Positions 25,624 through 33,409 of a DNA stretch of 64,000 bases are shown here, in pieces. The stretch's first letter is position 1; every line of letters starts with the position of its first letter. Source of the DNA: Bacteroides muris (ex Afrizal et al. 2022) (GTDB lineage Bacteria > Bacteroidota > Bacteroidia > Bacteroidales > Bacteroidaceae). Both the position numbers and the translations under genes were made by a program. Where the stretch lies: positions 1 to 64,000 of the forward strand of contig NZ_SRYZ01000003.1 of assembly GCF_004793475.1 (NCBI RefSeq). Reading direction: 5' to 3'. The notes below the pieces were generated by a model. It was not told where the DNA came from. It saw only the letters and a list, made by a program, of their open reading frames with translations, and searched no databases.

Positions 25624-28317
25624 ATGACACTATTATTCAATATCGAGTATCGCACCAGCTGGGGTGAAGAGGTCAGAGTCTTGGGTTCCATCCCGGAACT
25701 TGGCAACAACCGACCCGATAAAGCCACCCCCTTGCATACCGTAGACGGCATCCACTGGACTGCAGAAGTGGATATTCAGATTCCCGGCAATGAAATCGTC
25801 GAGTACAGTTACCACATCTATCGAGACGGGAAAACCATACGGACGGAATGGAACAGCCTGCCGCGCATCCTGCATGTGGCAGACAATCCGAAGAAAGCCT
25901 ACCGCATAGAAGATTGCTGGAAGAATCTGCCCGAACAGCAGTATTTTTATACATCCGCCTTCACTGAATCACTGCTGGCGCATCGCGAACGCGATACCGC
26001 CCCTAAAAGCTACAAGAAGGGCTTGCTGATAAAGGCGTATGCCCCCTGCATAGACGAAGACCATTGTCTGGCACTTTGCGGAAACCAGAAAGCACTGGGC
26101 AACTGGAACCCGGACAAAGCCGCCCTCATGAGCGACGCCGACTTCCCCGAATGGCAAGCGGAAGTGGATGCCGGCAAAATCAGCTTCCCACTGGAATACA
26201 AGTTCGTACTTTACAATAAAAAAGAACACCGCGCCGTGGCTTGGGAAAACAACCCCAACCGCTACATGGCCGACCCGCAGATAGCCGCCAACGAAACGCT
26301 GGCCATCGGCGACCGTCATGTATATTTCGACCTTCCTGCATGGAAAGGTGCCGGAGTAGCCGTTCCCGTATTCTCCCTGCGCTCCGAGAAAAGTTTCGGT
26401 GTAGGCGATTTCGGCGACCTGAAGCGCATGATTGACTGGGCAGTTGCCACCAATCAGAAGGCGGTGCAGATTCTGCCCATCAACGACACTACCATGACGC
26501 ATACCTGGACAGACTCCTACCCTTACAGCAGCATCTCCATCTATGCCTTCCACCCCATGTACACCGACCTGAAGCAGTTGGGCAGCCTGAAGGACAAGAA
26601 GGCGATGGCCGAATTCGACAAACGCCGGAAAGAGCTGAACGCACTGCCTGTCGTAGACTACGAGGCTGTGAACAAGGCAAAGTGGGAATATTTCCACCTC
26701 ATCTTCAGGCAAGAAGGGGAAAAAGTACTGGCATCGGATACTTTCCGCAACTTCTACGAAGCCAACAAAGAGTGGCTGCAGCCGTATGCCGTCTTCAGCT
26801 ACCTGCGTGACGCCTACAAGACCCCGAATTTCCGCGAGTGGCCCAAGTATGCCACCTACGATGCCAAAGAGATAGAGACATTGTGCCGGCCGGACTCCGC
26901 CGACTATCCGCACATAGCCATCTATTATTACATCCAGTTCAACCTGCACCTGCAACTGCTTGCCGCCACCGAGCATGCGCGCGCCAACGGCGTAGTGCTG
27001 AAAGGCGACATTCCCATCGGCATCAGCCGCAACAGTGTGGAAGCCTGGAAGGAACCCCACTACTTCAACCTGAACGGCCAGGCCGGCGCACCACCCGACG
27101 ACTTCTCCGTGAACGGGCAGAACTGGGGCCTTCCCACCTACAACTGGGATGTCATGGAGAAAGACGGCTATGCCTGGTGGATGAAGCGTTTCCGCAAAAT
27201 GTCGGAATACTTCGATGCCTACCGCATAGACCACATCCTCGGCTTCTTCCGCATCTGGGAGATACCGATGCACGCCGTACACGGCCTGTTGGGACAATTC
27301 GTCCCCGCCCTGCCCATGACGCGCGAGGAGATAGAGAGCTACGGGCTGGCATTCCGCGAAGACTTCTTCCTGAAGCCCTATATCCATGAGTACTTCCTCG
27401 GACAAATCTTCGGCCCGCATACAGCCCATGTGAAGCAGACCTTCATAGAGCCGACAGACACGTGGGAGGTTTACCGCATGCGTCCCGAGTTCGACACCCA
27501 GCGCAAGGTGGAAGCCTACTTTGCCGGAAAGACGGACGATGACAGCATCTGGATTCGCGACGGGCTTTACGCCCTTATCAGCGATGTGCTGTTCGTGCCC
27601 GACCGCAACAATCCGCACGAATACCATCCGCGCATCGGCGTGCAGCACGACTACATCTACCGCGCACTGAACGACTGGGAGAAGGCCGCCTTCAACCGGC
27701 TGTATGACCAGTACTACTATCATCGCCACAACGACTTTTGGGGCCGGCAAGCCATGAAGAAACTGCCGCAACTCACGCAGTCCACGCGCATGCTGGTATG
27801 CGGTGAAGACTTGGGCATGATTCCCGACTGCGTGGCATGGGTGATGAACGACCTGCGTATCCTTTCTCTGGAGATACAACGCATGCCGAAAGACCCGCAA
27901 CAAGAATTCGGACACCCCGACTGGTACCCCTACCGTTCAGTCTGCACCATCTCCACGCACGACATGTCTACCCTGCGCGGCTGGTGGGAAGAGGACTTCC
28001 AGCAGACACAACGTTACTACAACACCATGCTTGGGCACTATGGCACCGCACCGGCAACGGCCACGCCGGAACTCTGCGAAGAAGTGGTTCGCAACCACCT
28101 CTGCAGCAACTCCATCCTCTGCATCCTCTCCCTGCAAGACTGGATGTCCATGGACGGCAAATGGCGTAACCCGAACGTGCAGGAAGAGCGCATCAACATT
28201 CCTGCCAACCCGCGGCACTACTGGCGCTGGCGCATGCACCTGACACTGGAACAACTGATGAAGGCGGAAAGCCTGAACGAGAAAATCAGAAGCATGATAG
28301 AAAGTACCGGAAGATAA
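25624..28317 (+). CDS. malQ: 4-alpha-glucanotransferase (GH77) with two N-terminal CBM20 domains
   Basis: 897 residues, the long MalQ/DPE2-like form. Two starch-binding CBM20 units lie at about 1-110 (FNIEYRTSWGEEVRVLGSIP) and 125-235 (KAYAPCIDEDHCLALCGNQK, LGNWNPDKA). The GH77 barrel follows from about 245, with the family's VPVFSLRSEKSFGVGDFGDL. Catalytic residues are the nucleophile Asp in YRIDHILGFFRIW, the acid/base Glu in VCGEDLGMIPD and the stabilising Asp in STHDMSTLRGWW. It transfers glucan segments between maltooligosaccharides in the cytoplasm, in starch and glycogen metabolism. It is monocistronic with a strong hairpin after it. Confidence 0.93.
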   Translation: MTLLFNIEYRTSWGEEVRVLGSIPELGNNRPDKATPLHTVDGIHWTAEVDIQIPGNEIVEYSYHIYRDGKTIRTEWNSLPRILHVADNPKKAYRIEDCWKNLPEQQYFYTSAFTESLLAHRERDTAPKSYKKGLLIKAYAPCIDEDHCLALCGNQKALGNWNPDKAALMSDADFPEWQAEVDAGKISFPLEYKFVLYNKKEHRAVAWENNPNRYMADPQIAANETLAIGDRHVYFDLPAWKGAGVAVPVFSLRSEKSFGVGDFGDLKRMIDWAVATNQKAVQILPINDTTMTHTWTDSYPYSSISIYAFHPMYTDLKQLGSLKDKKAMAEFDKRRKELNALPVVDYEAVNKAKWEYFHLIFRQEGEKVLASDTFRNFYEANKEWLQPYAVFSYLRDAYKTPNFREWPKYATYDAKEIETLCRPDSADYPHIAIYYYIQFNLHLQLLAATEHARANGVVLKGDIPIGISRNSVEAWKEPHYFNLNGQAGAPPDDFSVNGQNWGLPTYNWDVMEKDGYAWWMKRFRKMSEYFDAYRIDHILGFFRIWEIPMHAVHGLLGQFVPALPMTREEIESYGLAFREDFFLKPYIHEYFLGQIFGPHTAHVKQTFIEPTDTWEVYRMRPEFDTQRKVEAYFAGKTDDDSIWIRDGLYALISDVLFVPDRNNPHEYHPRIGVQHDYIYRALNDWEKAAFNRLYDQYYYHRHNDFWGRQAMKKLPQLTQSTRMLVCGEDLGMIPDCVAWVMNDLRILSLEIQRMPKDPQQEFGHPDWYPYRSVCTISTHDMSTLRGWWEEDFQQTQRYYNTMLGHYGTAPATATPELCEEVVRNHLCSNSILCILSLQDWMSMDGKWRNPNVQEERINIPANPRHYWRWRMHLTLEQLMKAESLNEKIRSMIESTGR

Positions 28318-28339
28318 CAAAGATTTGAGTAACTCAAAA

Positions 28340-28387
28340 CATGAAGAAGCGGCGGAAAGCATAATAACTTTCCTCCGCTTCTTCATG
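28340..28387 (+). terminator. Long hairpin after malQ
   Basis: A nearly perfect 20-bp inverted repeat (28340-28359 and 28368-28387, one bulge) begins 23 bp after the stop. The stem is strong but no clean T tract follows, so it may act as a processing or stability hairpin. Confidence 0.6.
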
Positions 28388-28502
28388 TTCCATTATATGC
28401 TCCAAGAAACAATTCCTCCGCATTTTTGTGTCCTGCAGAATACAATTCACACAAAAAGCTACAACAATCGGATTCTGATTTGCCCGTCCCACAAAATATC
28501 AG

Positions 28503-28510
28503 TAAGTTTG
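28503..28510 (+). promoter_or_regulatory. -7 element for folB
   Basis: TAAGTTTG lies 21 bp before the folB ATG. Confidence 0.6.
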
Positions 28511-28530
28511 CAGCAAACAATCCATAAGCG

Positions 28531-28896
28531 ATGACCAGTTACATTTTTCTCGACAACCTCCGCTTCTTCGCCCATCACGGGGTGGCCCGACAAGAGACTT
28601 TGGTGGGCAACGAGTTTACCGTCAGCCTGCGCCTGCAAGTCGACATCCGGCGTGCGGCAGAGACGGACGACGTAGCCAACACCGTGAGCTATGCAGATGT
28701 GCATGAGGCCGTGAAAGCAGAAATGGACATTCCTTCCCAACTGTTGGAACATGTATGCGGGCGAATCACGAACCGACTGTTCCGCGACTTCCCGCAGATA
28801 GAGGAAATAACCCTCAAGCTGGCAAAGCGCAATCCGCCGATGGGCGCGGACATAGAGACGGCAGGAGTGGAAATATGCCAACGCCGCGGAGAATGA
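28531..28896 (+). CDS. folB: Dihydroneopterin aldolase
   Basis: 121 residues, the usual size. It splits 7,8-dihydroneopterin to 6-hydroxymethyl-dihydropterin and glycolaldehyde in folate synthesis. Active-site marks are FFAHHGVARQETLVGNEF (Glu near residue 20), NTVSYADVHEAV (Tyr near 55), LLEHVCGRI (substrate-binding Leu-Glu) and the catalytic Lys in LKLAKRNPPM (about 100). The 22-bp repeat array begins about 45 bp after its stop. Confidence 0.93.
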   Translation: MTSYIFLDNLRFFAHHGVARQETLVGNEFTVSLRLQVDIRRAAETDDVANTVSYADVHEAVKAEMDIPSQLLEHVCGRITNRLFRDFPQIEEITLKLAKRNPPMGADIETAGVEICQRRGE

Positions 28897-28942
28897 CACT
28901 TTGCAGAACCGTTTCATTCATTATTGATACACAGAGACTTCC

Positions 28943-29111
28943 CACTGCAAAGACACTGCATCCTTTTTGCAGTGGCGCTGCAAACGGTTTGCAGTGACGC
29001 TGCACATATATTTGCAGCAGTACTGCAACTGCTTTGCAGTGACGCTGCAACAGCTTTGCAGTGGCGCTGCAAAAGGCTTGCAGTGACTTTGCAGCAAGCG
29101 TGCAGCAACTT
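28943..29111. repeat. Tandem array of 22-bp palindromic units
   Basis: About seven degenerate copies of a unit of the form TTTGCAGTGRCGCTGCAANNNN. Copies start near 28966, 28988, 29011, 29033, 29055 and 29077 (spacing 22, 23, 22, 22, 22). Half-unit copies at about 29088 and 29099 (spacing 11) follow, and a degenerate one near 28944 precedes. Most units carry TTGCAG-N5-CTGCAA, an inverted repeat, so the array is palindromic within and between units. A period of 22 is not a multiple of 3, so no protein repeat is formed even though several frames stay open. It ends about 40 bp upstream of the -7 element of the TPR regulator gene. Confidence 0.85.
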
Positions 29112-29149
29112 TCCGCCCATGAGTTACGGCCATTGACACAAATATTCCG

Positions 29150-29157
29150 TACCTTTG
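29150..29157 (+). promoter_or_regulatory. -7 element for the TPR regulator gene
   Basis: TACCTTTG, 25 bp before the ATG at 29182 and directly downstream of the 22-bp repeat array. An in-frame TTG at 29155 falls inside it and is rejected as a start. Confidence 0.65.
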
Positions 29158-29181
29158 CCCCCCACTCTCAACAAGAAGTCA

Positions 29182-30891
29182 ATGAGAAACGCTATACAAC
29201 GCCTGGCATTGTTCCCCCTCGTCGCCCTGTTCCTGCTATCGGCTGCTTGCCACCGGACAGACGGACGGGCAGAAGCTTTATTGAGCAACGCCGACTCATT
29301 GCTGACAGCAAATCCCGACAGCGCCCTGCGGCTGCTGGAGGCACTGCCTGCAACCATCGAACTTACACGTCGGGAGTCTGCCCGATACGCCCTGCTGCTG
29401 GCACAAGCCACGGACAAATGCGAAAAACCACTGCTTCCCTGCGACTCGTTGCTGGATGTGGCACTGGATTATTATGACGATGACGAACGCGAACGGGCGG
29501 TGGCACTACTCTATAAAGGAAGGCTGGAAGTGGAAATGGAACAAAGCGAACGGGCCATCGGATTCTTGCTGGAAGGACTGGAAATCATTGAAAAGTTTCC
29601 GGAAGATGTAGAGACAAAAAGGCATCTGCTCAGCTCATTGGGGAACGAATATTATGATGCACAGCTGTATGAGAAAGCAAAAAAGGCATATAATGAATTG
29701 TACGAGTACTGCTTCACGGATAAGGATAAGGCAATAGCATTAAGCGGACTCGGTTCCTACTATTCTATAATTGAAAAAGAAGACTCTGCGCTTTTTTATA
29801 GAAAAAAGGCTTTAGATTATGCCCAAATATCAGGTGATTCCACCATCATTGAAATGTATGCAAGCAGTCTGAGTAGAGAATACTGTTGGAAAGAAAAATA
29901 TGACACGGCGCTGTACTATGCTAAAATATCCCTGCAATGGCTTCCTAAAAATGCAAAAAGATATATACACTATAGCAATATAGGAAACATTTTCTATTAT
30001 AAAGACAACTTGGATTCTGCTGTATATTATATGAACAAGAGTCTGGAGGATAGCATATATTTTAAATCAAAACAAAAAGCAAGCATTCTATTTGATTTAG
30101 CTAATATAAAAGAAGAGCAAAAAGACTATCAAGCAACAGTCGAACTACTGTATCAATTCATAGAGATTGCAGACTCCACTTACTTCAGTGAACAATCCAC
30201 CAAAATACAACAACTAATTCATCAATACGACATCAAGCGAAAGGTTGACCAAGAACAAAGGAGAAGCAAGTATCTGTTGAAAAACGTAATCGGAATCTTC
30301 CTTATTCTCTGCCTTGTCCTTATTGTGTTTTTCCAATATCGCATCAATAAACGAGACAAGCAACGAGCCATCAACGAACAAAAATTAGCGCAAGCCCAAG
30401 AGAAATACAACAACCTGAGGTATTCCATCAACGAAAGCCAGCGCATCATCACTCTGCTGCGGAAAGAACAATCCGACTTCTCGCAAGAGGCAGAAAAGTA
30501 CAGACAAGAAATAACCGAACGGGAAACCGCCATCGAAAGACTGAAAACAGAAAAGGAAGGCCTGCGCACTTGGCTGTTCAAGCAAAGCAGTATCTATCAA
30601 AAAGTAGAAAAGCTCTCCAAACAAAAAGTAACCAATAAAAAAGAACTAACCGTGCTGACAAACCACGAACAGAAAGTTCTCAAAGAAGTTGTCATGGAAC
30701 TTTATGCCGACTATATATCTGATACAAAAAACCAATATCCTCTACTGACAGACGAAGACTTGCTCTGCCTCTGTTTAGAGAAAGTCGGCTTCTCCAATCA
30801 AACCATCGCCCTTTGCTTCGGCAATACCGACGCACATGTAGTAGCCCAAAGAAAATACCGCATGAAAGAGCGCATGAAAGAAAGCAAATAA
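29182..30891 (+). CDS. Membrane-anchored TPR protein with C-terminal HTH-like domain
   Basis: 569 residues. A lipoprotein-like signal (ALFLLSAACHRT, Cys near 22) is followed by about six to seven TPR-like helical repeats (about 30-345: YKGRLEVEMEQSERAIGFLL, LGNEYYDAQLYEKAKKAYNE). A membrane helix (about 364-385: IGIFLILCLVLIVFFQY), a coiled coil (about 390-460) and a C-terminal domain (LTDEDLLCLCLEKVGFSNQT to the end) follow. The last part resembles a helix-turn-helix, giving a one-component membrane regulator architecture that is common in Bacteroides. The ligand and targets are unknown. If the Cys is lipidated the topology is unusual. The 5' third is GC-richer than the rest. Confidence 0.75.
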   Translation: MRNAIQRLALFPLVALFLLSAACHRTDGRAEALLSNADSLLTANPDSALRLLEALPATIELTRRESARYALLLAQATDKCEKPLLPCDSLLDVALDYYDDDERERAVALLYKGRLEVEMEQSERAIGFLLEGLEIIEKFPEDVETKRHLLSSLGNEYYDAQLYEKAKKAYNELYEYCFTDKDKAIALSGLGSYYSIIEKEDSALFYRKKALDYAQISGDSTIIEMYASSLSREYCWKEKYDTALYYAKISLQWLPKNAKRYIHYSNIGNIFYYKDNLDSAVYYMNKSLEDSIYFKSKQKASILFDLANIKEEQKDYQATVELLYQFIEIADSTYFSEQSTKIQQLIHQYDIKRKVDQEQRRSKYLLKNVIGIFLILCLVLIVFFQYRINKRDKQRAINEQKLAQAQEKYNNLRYSINESQRIITLLRKEQSDFSQEAEKYRQEITERETAIERLKTEKEGLRTWLFKQSSIYQKVEKLSKQKVTNKKELTVLTNHEQKVLKEVVMELYADYISDTKNQYPLLTDEDLLCLCLEKVGFSNQTIALCFGNTDAHVVAQRKYRMKERMKESK

Positions 30892-30916
30892 TCCAATTGT
30901 GACTTATCAAAACCGT

Positions 30917-30964
30917 ATCACACTATAAATCTGCATATTGCATTTTTATAGTGTGATTCTTTTT
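30917..30964 (+). terminator. Terminator of the TPR regulator gene
   Basis: A perfect 13-bp stem (ATCACACTATAAA 30917-30929 with TTTATAGTGTGAT 30945-30957) is followed by TCTTTTT. Confidence 0.9.
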
Positions 30965-30989
30965 ATGCCTCCATTCCATCATTATCCTC

Positions 30990-30997
30990 TAACTTTG
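30990..30997 (+). promoter_or_regulatory. -7 element facing the mobile element
   Basis: TAACTTTG, 30 bp before an ATG at 31028 whose frame lasts only 27 codons. It looks like a chromosomal promoter left without its gene. Confidence 0.6.
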
Positions 30998-31027
30998 CCG
31001 CTGTTAAACCAATAAAAATTAAAAGGA

Positions 31028-31111
31028 ATGAAAGCAAAGTTTTTCAGTAATTCTGGAAAACTTCTGTTAGTGCCTTATACAAAGAACTTTGGGAGAATTA
31101 CCCGTCTTTGA
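31028..31111 (+). other. 27-codon ORF, possibly a 5' gene stub at the element's left edge
   Basis: Reads MKAKFFSNSGKLLLVPYTKN followed by FGRITRL and a stop, behind a good -7 element and after AAAAGGA. It is either a genuine small peptide gene or the start of a gene cut by insertion of the 31-41 kb element. I saw no matching remainder beyond 41.5 kb. The rest of 31112-31286 holds the methyltransferase promoter and no other gene. Confidence 0.35.
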
Positions 31112-31225
31112 GGTAATGACTTGGCAACTGTACTATTTGCAATGCTTTGTCTTGATTTGCGTTTTAAGCAACTCATTTCATATGCAAAAGTACTTCTTTT
31201 TCTCGAAACATCCAATAAAATTATG

Positions 31226-31233
31226 TATCTTTG
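31226..31233 (+). promoter_or_regulatory. -7 element for the defence operon
   Basis: TATCTTTG, 54 bp before the methyltransferase ATG. It is the only good match between the left end and the operon. Confidence 0.65.
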
Positions 31234-31286
31234 CAAATTGATTTGTATATGGCGTATTTGAAATACATATAAAAAAGAACAAGAAA

Positions 31287-32366
31287 ATGGCAAATATAAT
31301 ATCTCTATTCTCAGGCTGTGGTGGATTGGATTTAGGTTTCGAGCAGGTTGGGGATTATACTACTGTGTGGGCAAATGATTTTAAGCATGAAGCTTGTGTG
31401 ACTTTTAGAAATCATTTTGGGGATATTATAGTTGAAGGGGATATAGAACAAATTGACCCATATAATAATCCTACTATACCAGACTGTGATTTGATCTTAG
31501 GTGGATTCCCATGCCAAGACTTTAGTATCATATGGAAACAGCCAGGTTTGAATGGAGAACGTGGTAATTTATACAAGAGTTTTTTGCGTTTTGTGGATGC
31601 AAAGAAACCAAAGGCTTTTGTTGCCGAAAATGTCAAGGGCATTTTAACTGCGAATAAGAAAAAAGCAATAGAGCAAATAATTAAAGACTTTCAAGATATT
31701 GAGCCTGGTTATATAGTAAAGCCACGTCTTTATAATTTTGCAGAATATGGAGTTCCAGAATACAGAGAACGTGTCTTAATTGTCGGCATTAGAGTTGATA
31801 CAGGATTTAATTTTGAACATCCAAAGCCTACTCATGGAGCAACGGAAGGACTAAAACCATTAGTAACTGTAGGGGATGCTTTTAAGGGCGTTGAAGATGT
31901 TGATGCAAATAATGAACCTATTCGTTGTACAGAAAGGACAAAAAAGATTATCAGTCTAATTTCCGAAGGTGGTAATTTTACTGATATACCACAAGATAGC
32001 CCATACTATGTAAAAGGCATGATTAGCCATGTTTATAGGCGCGTGCATTTGGGAGAACCATCAAAAACTATAATTGCTGCTGGTGGCGGGGGAACTTGGG
32101 GATATCATTATCCAGAGAACAGACCACTAACCAATAGAGAACGCGCAAGAATACAGTCATTTCCTGATGACTTTGTTTTTTATGGAAACACAACTGAGGT
32201 TCGTAGACAAATAGGAAATGCAGTACCTCCTGTTGGCGTTCATGCAATAGCAGAAGCTCTTAAACCTCTTTTTTTAGGGGAATATGAAAGGGGTGATTTA
32301 GAGAGAGAATTAGAAACTTTGAGAAATATGTCATTCAGTGAAAGATATCAATTAATACTACAATAG
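31287..32366 (+). CDS. DNA (cytosine-5-)-methyltransferase
   Basis: 359 residues with the ordered C5-methylase motifs. Motif I is FSGCGGLDLGFEQ (SAM binding), motif IV is GGFPCQDFS (catalytic Cys near 75), motif VI is AENVKG, motif VIII is YRERVLIVG, and motifs IX-X are RIQSFPDDF and IGNAVPPVGVHAIAEAL. The target-recognition region lies at about 175-265, and the target sequence cannot be read from it. AT-rich codon use marks it and the next two genes as acquired together. The following nuclease starts 2 bp after its stop. It probably protects the host from the PLD nuclease, acting as the modification arm of a restriction system. Confidence 0.93.
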   Translation: MANIISLFSGCGGLDLGFEQVGDYTTVWANDFKHEACVTFRNHFGDIIVEGDIEQIDPYNNPTIPDCDLILGGFPCQDFSIIWKQPGLNGERGNLYKSFLRFVDAKKPKAFVAENVKGILTANKKKAIEQIIKDFQDIEPGYIVKPRLYNFAEYGVPEYRERVLIVGIRVDTGFNFEHPKPTHGATEGLKPLVTVGDAFKGVEDVDANNEPIRCTERTKKIISLISEGGNFTDIPQDSPYYVKGMISHVYRRVHLGEPSKTIIAAGGGGTWGYHYPENRPLTNRERARIQSFPDDFVFYGNTTEVRRQIGNAVPPVGVHAIAEALKPLFLGEYERGDLERELETLRNMSFSERYQLILQ

Positions 32367-32368
32367 TG

Positions 32369-33406
32369 ATGGACTTACTTTTAACTAAAAATCCTATCAT
32401 TAATTCGTTACATGCTAATTGTATTAATGATTATACCTCAAAATATTTTGAGACTGCTACTCAATTGAATATAGCAACAGGTTTCATATCTAATGAATCC
32501 ATTGCCGAATTAAGGCGATTGATTGAATATAGAAAACATACATTGAATCTGTCGTTATTTATTGGTATGAATTACATTGATGGTTTTACCAAATTGCAAT
32601 ATGATGCAGTTAAAGAACTTGGAGAAAAGCTAATAAAGAATGACTTGGGTAATGTGTATGTTTCCCCTAAAGCAATGTTTCATGGTAAAATGTATTCTTT
32701 CTTAAAAGATGGTGAATGTTTAGGTGCTTTTGTTGGTTCGTCAAATTTGGGCAGTTTTATTGGAACATCTCAAAATCTAATAGAATCAGACGTGTTTTTT
32801 GAGGCTGACAGTGGTATGGGCATTCATAACAGAATAATAGAGATAACCAACATTTTAGGAGAATCAATATCTGATGCTAAACCAATAGAAAATTTTAAAG
32901 AACCTACAACTGCACTATTGGATGGTTTTGAGTATGTAGAAAAATTGAATAGAGAAGAAACAGCACAGTGCCTATTGAAAGGTTCTCAGAATGTAGTGAG
33001 AATTCCTTTGAAAACTGAAGATAAATCCAATCTTAACGCATATTTTGGAGCAGGAAAAGTGAAGGGTAGATTCAGTAGAAGAGATTATTATGAAGTTGAA
33101 ATAATTATTAGCACTAAGATTCCAAATCGCTCGCTTCTGCCAAATAAAGAAGATGGAAATTTCACCGTTATAACAAATGATGGTTATAAATTTGAATGTG
33201 CTCGTCAAGGAGATTATGGAAAAAATTTCCGCTCTGCTCACGATTTGAAAATATTGGGTCGATGGATAAAAGGACAAATGGAGAATGCTGGTGCTCTCAA
33301 ATTAGGAGATAAGGTAACAGAAGAAACTTTAAGAAAGTTCGGTAAAAGTTCTTTGGTCCTAACTCAATCTGTAGATAAAGATTTTTGGATTTTAACTCTT
33401 GAGTAA
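32369..33406 (+). CDS. NgoFVII-like restriction endonuclease with PLD-type active site
   Basis: 345 residues. The N-terminal half fits the phospholipase-D nuclease fold: IATGFISNESI, FIGMNY, then SPKAMFHGKMYSFLKDGE (His-x-Lys, about 105-122) and FVGSSNLGSF (conserved Asn) about 20 residues later. This H-x-K...N arrangement is that of NgoFVII/BfiI-type metal-independent restriction enzymes. The C-terminal part (about 200-345) is probably the recognition domain. It starts at the ATG at 32369, 2 bp after the methylase stop, and ends 3 bp before the Z1 gene. The specificity is presumably the methylase's but is unknown. Confidence 0.8.
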   Translation: MDLLLTKNPIINSLHANCINDYTSKYFETATQLNIATGFISNESIAELRRLIEYRKHTLNLSLFIGMNYIDGFTKLQYDAVKELGEKLIKNDLGNVYVSPKAMFHGKMYSFLKDGECLGAFVGSSNLGSFIGTSQNLIESDVFFEADSGMGIHNRIIEITNILGESISDAKPIENFKEPTTALLDGFEYVEKLNREETAQCLLKGSQNVVRIPLKTEDKSNLNAYFGAGKVKGRFSRRDYYEVEIIISTKIPNRSLLPNKEDGNFTVITNDGYKFECARQGDYGKNFRSAHDLKILGRWIKGQMENAGALKLGDKVTEETLRKFGKSSLVLTQSVDKDFWILTLE

Positions 33407-33409
33407 AAT

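Noticed and set aside
25969..27915. A 648-codon open frame on the minus strand
   Set aside because: It is antisense to the strongly supported malQ gene; GC-rich codons of malQ keep the opposite frame open, and the translation shows no domain.
28943..29111. CRISPR array
   Set aside because: Repeats are directly adjacent with a 22-bp period and no unique spacers, and no cas genes are nearby.
28814..29139. Several overlapping Cys/Gln/Leu-rich ORFs on both strands across the repeat array
   Set aside because: They are by-products of the 22-bp DNA repeat, which keeps several frames open at once; none has a recognisable start context or domain.
31224..31233. GTATCTTTGC as a CTnDOT-type attachment core (GTAnnTTTGC)
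   Set aside because: It matches, but it is also simply the promoter of the methylase gene, and no second copy was found near the integrase end.
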